From: Candidatus Pantoea bituminis
GTDB taxonomy: Bacteria; Pseudomonadota; Gammaproteobacteria; Enterobacterales; Enterobacteriaceae
DNA length: 64,000 bases
Direction: 5' to 3'
Assembly: GCF_018842675.1 (NCBI RefSeq)
Contig: NZ_JAGTWO010000004.1
Span: 2,294,001 to 2,358,000, forward strand
Each line of letters begins with the position of its first letter. Position 1 is the stretch's first letter. The translations under genes were made by a program, and so were the position numbers. The notes beneath the pieces are model-generated. The model did no database searches, was not told the DNA's origin, and worked only from the letters and a program-made list of their open reading frames with translations. Below are positions 60,797-64,000 of this stretch, piece after piece.

Positions 60797-60940
60797 TCAA
60801 CTCATCCAGAGCGTAACCATCAATACGAAGATAATCAACGTCACTGAGGTCACAACAAGCACCACAATGGCGAACTGGGCATCGTCTAAAGATTGACGCA
60901 AAGGTTCGTCGTGTTTGTCCGGTGGTGAAGGTGCTGACAT
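60797..60940 (-). CDS. Small single-pass membrane protein, first of a pair
   Basis: 47 residues from ATG 60940 (MSAPSPPDKHDEPLRQSLDDAQF) with one strongly hydrophobic C-terminal helix (AIVVLVVTSVTLIIFVLMVTLW). The 39-bp gap to the next gene contains its ribosome site, so the two form an operon. A longer frame from 61045 adds 35 residues without support. No family recognised; likely tail-anchored-like topology with the N-terminus in the cytoplasm. Confidence 0.62.
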   Translation of the reverse strand: MSAPSPPDKHDEPLRQSLDDAQFAIVVLVVTSVTLIIFVLMVTLWMS

Positions 60941-61077
60941 GAAATCTCTACAGAATGGGATGAACCTGTTTAAGGTACGGCGCGCAACAGTGTAAAGGAA
61001 TCCGTTTGATTGATCAGATTTATTCGCAAAATAAACGGGGCGCATGATGCGCCCCGTTGCGATGAAACTCAGGTTGA

Positions 61078-63288
61078 TTAGAAGTCGTAGCTCATACCGA
61101 CTTTCAGCGTACGTCCATCACCTTGTGATAAATACGTGCCGCTGTCATCAATGTTGGCCCAATATTTCTCATTGGTTACGTTCTCAACACCGACACGCCA
61201 AACCATATCGCTCTGGTTAACTTTGGTGCGGTAACGCAAACCCAGATCCAAGGTGGTGTAGCTGTCAATTTTCTTGGTATTCGCAGAATCTGCCCATTGT
61301 GAACCGGTGTGGTTCAGCAAGGCGGTTGCGGTCAGTCCTTCAACCGGTTTGATATCATATTCTGCGCCCAACTGGTAATCGTAGCGAGGAACGCCCACCG
61401 CCTGCTTGCCGTCGTAGGTGCCACCCTCGGTTTTTTGCATGACCGGATCGATCCAGGTTGCGCTGGCATTCAAGCGAAAACCTAATACCGGCTCGCCGAA
61501 GATGTTGGTTTCAACACCACGATGGCGCTGTTCGCCATCCATTACGTAGGCGTTGTCACCGTTGAGAATGCCGGAAGGCTTCTTGATTTCAAACAGTGCC
61601 AGCGAGCCGCCAATCCGGCCGAAATCCGTTTTCACGCCAATTTCATTCTGCTTCGAATGCGCGATGCCCGTGACAGAACCGTAGTTGCTGCTGCCTTGTG
61701 GCGCGACTTCACCGGGTTGCAGTGCTTCGGTGTGGTTCGCATAGAGAGAAACGGTCTCCCACGGCTTGTAGACCACGCCATACGTTGGCATCCAACGGCT
61801 GTTGTCATAACGCGAAGCGACATCCTCTGCGCCCGTGCCGTAAGCGTAGTTACGCACCACCACTTTCTGATGACGCGCACCCACTGTAAACAGCAGCGAA
61901 TCATCAAACAGGCCCAAGGTATCGCTGAGCAAATAGCCTTGCGTACGCGAGCGTGCGGTGGTCAGCGGATCAGAGAAATTACCACCGCTAAAGTTCACGG
62001 CGGGTTCTGCGATATCGTTGGTGTGATAGATATTGGTTGATGCGCCGCTCAACGCCATGCCGTAAGCATTTTTGGCATTGGTGGTCAGCGCCGAATAGCC
62101 AATGTTCACTTTGTGCGAGACGAAGCCGGTATCGAAATTGCCACGTAATCCCACCATGCCGCTCATGTTGTCTTGAATGCGGTTAGTGTTGAAGGTGGCA
62201 ATGGTTGCATCACCGTTGCTGTTGGTGATCTTTGGCGTGGCGTAGTTGCCGGTTTCATGGGCATGCTGCGCGCCCAAGCCTGCGTAAGCTGTCCAGTTAT
62301 TAGTGATATCGTATTCCGCTTTGGCGATACCAAATTCGGACTCCATATCGCTGTACACCCATTTTTGGCTGTAGTTATGCGAGTTTGACGGCACCGCAGG
62401 AATAAAGTCGATACCGCTGATGTTCACGCCTAATCCACCGTCGTGGAAGGTCTTTTTCTGATAACCCACATCAAGTGACGTGCGCAGACGATCGCCCCGA
62501 TAATCAAGGCCGATCGACGCGGCGGTGGTTCTTTTCTTCTCGTCATCTACGCCGGTTTCACCTTCACGATGCACCGCGTTCACCCGCACACCGAACTGGT
62601 TGTTATCGCCAAAGCGTCGACCGATATCGACATTGGTCCCCACCTGCGAGGAGGTGGTGTAATCCACGCCGACGCGCGTCAAAGGCACATCATCTGCATG
62701 TTTCGGTTCAAGGTTGATCATACCGCCAACCGCGCCGGTGGCTGAGCCGTTCAGCAAACTGTTTGCACCTTTAAAGATCTCAACGCGATCGATCAACGCC
62801 GTATCCATTACCTGACGTGGCACCACGCCGGGCAAGCCGCCAAAGGTCATGTCATCGCCATCCATCAGGAAGCCACGGATGCGGTAGCTTTCAGCAAAGT
62901 TGCCGTAGCCCTTCACGCTCTGCACGCCAGCATCGTTTTTCACCACGTCAGCGATGGTATGCGCCTGCTGGTCCTGGATCATTTTTGAGGTAAAGCCGAT
63001 GACGTTGAACGGCACGTCCATCGCTTTTTGCTCGCCGAGCATGCCCAGGCGACCGCCGTGAGCAATTTGCCCATCGAGATAAGCGGGCACCAAATCGTTG
63101 CCACCCGCTTTAAAATCATTTTCCGGTGTCGCCACCACGGTTAAGGTCTGTTCTTTATTGTCCGCTGCTGCATCACTGGCAGCGTTATTCGTCGTCGTAG
63201 TCTGAGCCATCACTGGCAAACAACCGGCGCTGACGAAAATAGCGAGCAGCGTCGGTTTGAATCCTGGGGTTGAAAGAAGTTGGCGCAT
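61078..63288 (-). CDS. TonB-dependent siderophore receptor
   Basis: Outer-membrane gated barrel of 736 residues. Signal peptide to about residue 28 (LPVMA|Q), TonB-box-like QTLTVVA near 47-53, plug domain with VPFNVIGFTSKMIQDQQAHTIADVV and YRIRGF, and 22-strand barrel ending in ...LKVGMSYDF with terminal Phe. Barrel sequence resembles hydroxamate-siderophore receptors of the FcuA/ferrichrome group; substrate is not certain. A Fur box lies directly upstream. It is monocistronic: no transport or biosynthesis genes adjoin it in the window. Confidence 0.88.
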   Translation of the reverse strand: MRQLLSTPGFKPTLLAIFVSAGCLPVMAQTTTTNNAASDAAADNKEQTLTVVATPENDFKAGGNDLVPAYLDGQIAHGGRLGMLGEQKAMDVPFNVIGFTSKMIQDQQAHTIADVVKNDAGVQSVKGYGNFAESYRIRGFLMDGDDMTFGGLPGVVPRQVMDTALIDRVEIFKGANSLLNGSATGAVGGMINLEPKHADDVPLTRVGVDYTTSSQVGTNVDIGRRFGDNNQFGVRVNAVHREGETGVDDEKKRTTAASIGLDYRGDRLRTSLDVGYQKKTFHDGGLGVNISGIDFIPAVPSNSHNYSQKWVYSDMESEFGIAKAEYDITNNWTAYAGLGAQHAHETGNYATPKITNSNGDATIATFNTNRIQDNMSGMVGLRGNFDTGFVSHKVNIGYSALTTNAKNAYGMALSGASTNIYHTNDIAEPAVNFSGGNFSDPLTTARSRTQGYLLSDTLGLFDDSLLFTVGARHQKVVVRNYAYGTGAEDVASRYDNSRWMPTYGVVYKPWETVSLYANHTEALQPGEVAPQGSSNYGSVTGIAHSKQNEIGVKTDFGRIGGSLALFEIKKPSGILNGDNAYVMDGEQRHRGVETNIFGEPVLGFRLNASATWIDPVMQKTEGGTYDGKQAVGVPRYDYQLGAEYDIKPVEGLTATALLNHTGSQWADSANTKKIDSYTTLDLGLRYRTKVNQSDMVWRVGVENVTNEKYWANIDDSGTYLSQGDGRTLKVGMSYDF

Positions 63289-63313
63289 CGTCGTTCCCTA
63301 ATGGTAAATATAC

Positions 63314-63332
63314 TGAGAATCATTATTATTGC
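63314..63332 (-). promoter_or_regulatory. Putative Fur box of the TonB receptor gene
   Basis: Plus strand TGAGAATCATTATTATTGC matches the core of the Fur consensus (GATAATGATAATCATTATC) at most positions of AATCATTAT. It lies 25-45 bp upstream of the receptor start, over the likely promoter, implying repression in iron-replete cells. Confidence 0.75.
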
Positions 63333-63453
63333 GGTTTGCGATTATGCGCGGGGCGGAAGTGAATGCAAGAAAAATCTTATGCTAAAGCGCAGGATTTACA
63401 GTCTGATAACGGATGAAAAAACAGTGAAGGCGCTGCCGAAGCAGCGCACTTGA

Positions 63454-64000
63454 TCAGGCGTCGCGCCAGCGTTTGAAGATAAGCGAGGTATTAATGCCGC
63501 CAAAGGCGAAATTGTTGGTCTGGATAAAATCGGTTTCCAGCTTACGCGGCTCACCGATAATGTAGTCCAGCGCACCGCATTCTTGTGCAGGCTGCGTCAG
63601 ATTCAGCGTCGGTGCAAACCAGCCTTCGCGCATCATCTGAATGCTCATCCAGGCTTCCAGCGCACCGCACGCGCCCAGCGTGTGACCAAAATAGGATTTC
63701 AACGAAGAGACGGGCGTTTGGTCGCCAAACACGGCTGCAGTTGCCAGGCTTTCAGCAATATCACCCCGATCGGTGGCTGTGCCGTGCGCATTAATATAGC
63801 CAATTTGTGAGGCTTCCAGCCCGGCACTTTTCAGTGCACGCTCAATGCAGATTTGCATGGTTTCGCGCTGCGGCTGCGTAATATGTGCCGCATCGCAATT
63901 GGTGTGGAACCCCACCAGCTCGGCGTAAATTGTTGCGCCACGCGCCTGCGCATGTTCCAGCGATTCGAGAATCAGGGTACCCGCACCTTCGCCAATCACC
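63454..64000 (-). CDS. 3-oxoacyl-ACP synthase (KS II type), 5' part cut by window edge
   Basis: C-terminal 182 codons of a FabF/FabB-like condensing enzyme; the frame is open at position 64000. Two catalytic His are in INAHGTATDRGD and SYFGHTLGACGALEA; the final glycine-rich NNFAFGGINTSLIFKRW matches the family end. The active-site Cys would lie outside the window. It differs clearly from the housekeeping FabF at 12881. Similar stand-alone KS genes occur in aryl-polyene clusters of Erwiniaceae, but nothing in the window proves this. It is the last gene of whatever cluster lies to the right. Confidence 0.85.
   Translation of the reverse strand, partial: VIGEGAGTLILESLEHAQARGATIYAELVGFHTNCDAAHITQPQRETMQICIERALKSAGLEASQIGYINAHGTATDRGDIAESLATAAVFGDQTPVSSLKSYFGHTLGACGALEAWMSIQMMREGWFAPTLNLTQPAQECGALDYIIGEPRKLETDFIQTNNFAFGGINTSLIFKRWRDA

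Noticed and set aside
1..64000. tRNA, rRNA, IS element, prophage or CRISPR array
   Set aside because: Looked for in all gaps; none shows a cloverleaf, transposase frame, terminal repeats or spaced repeats.

Overview
The window is a long colinear piece of an enterobacterial chromosome. Gene content, gene order and protein sequences match the E. coli K-12 segment running from ycfP through the fab cluster, rne, the flg flagellar block, pyrC and lpxL to the opgGH/opgC/clsC genes. Several features point to Erwiniaceae (Pantoea or Erwinia-like) rather than Escherichia: a pectin-type rhamnogalacturonide operon with a KdgR-type operator sits between hinT and ptsG, mdtG is absent between lpxL and msyB, and the region beyond clsC is different. 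I cannot fix genus or species from sequence alone.

Layout. 1-3640, minus strand: ycfP (cut by the left edge), nagZ, thiK, lpoB, ycfL, hinT (cell-wall recycling, thiamine salvage, PBP1b activation). 3813-6779: a KdgR-like box followed by rhiT-rhiN-like transporter and GH105 hydrolase. 6791-8368: ptsG with CRP, Mlc and SgrS-pairing signals. 8433-19015, minus strand: ycfH, holB, tmk, mltG, pabC, fabF, acpP, fabG, fabD, fabH, plsX, rpmF, yceD. 19155-24634: yceF, rluC and rne. 24721-36411: fourteen contiguous flagellar genes (flgLKJIHGFEDCB on minus, flgAMN on plus) for rod, hook, rings, hook-filament junction, anti-sigma factor and chaperone, with sigma-28 promoters before flgM and flgK. 36499-40323: murJ, yceM, yceH, rimJ on minus. 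40580-50566: mdtH, grxB, yceB, pyrC, dinI, a small unknown gene, bssS, solA, a cytochrome b561 gene, yceI, trhO (minus) and lpxL. 50567-51493: an AT-rich tract and an unknown small cysteine protein where E. coli has mdtG. 51513-57781: msyB, yceK, opgH, opgG, opgC. 57813-64000: clsC, a GH1-like hydrolase, two tiny membrane proteins, a Fur-associated TonB siderophore receptor and the C-terminal part of a ketoacyl synthase cut by the right edge.

The most striking property of the sequence is a set of eleven small losses, ten of one base in a homopolymer and one of an AG unit in a dinucleotide repeat. They break or fuse nine otherwise well-conserved genes: holB, mltG/tmk, murJ (three times), yceH, mdtH (twice), msyB, opgH and the GH1-like gene. 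Because holB and murJ are essential in relatives and all eleven are losses, uncorrected sequencing or assembly errors are the best explanation. Coordinates for these genes are given for the restored gene span.

Most of the window is ordinary core genome. The parts with accessory character are the rhiTN insertion (3813-6779), the 50567-51493 replacement, and 59429-64000. I saw no tRNA or rRNA gene, IS element, prophage or CRISPR array.
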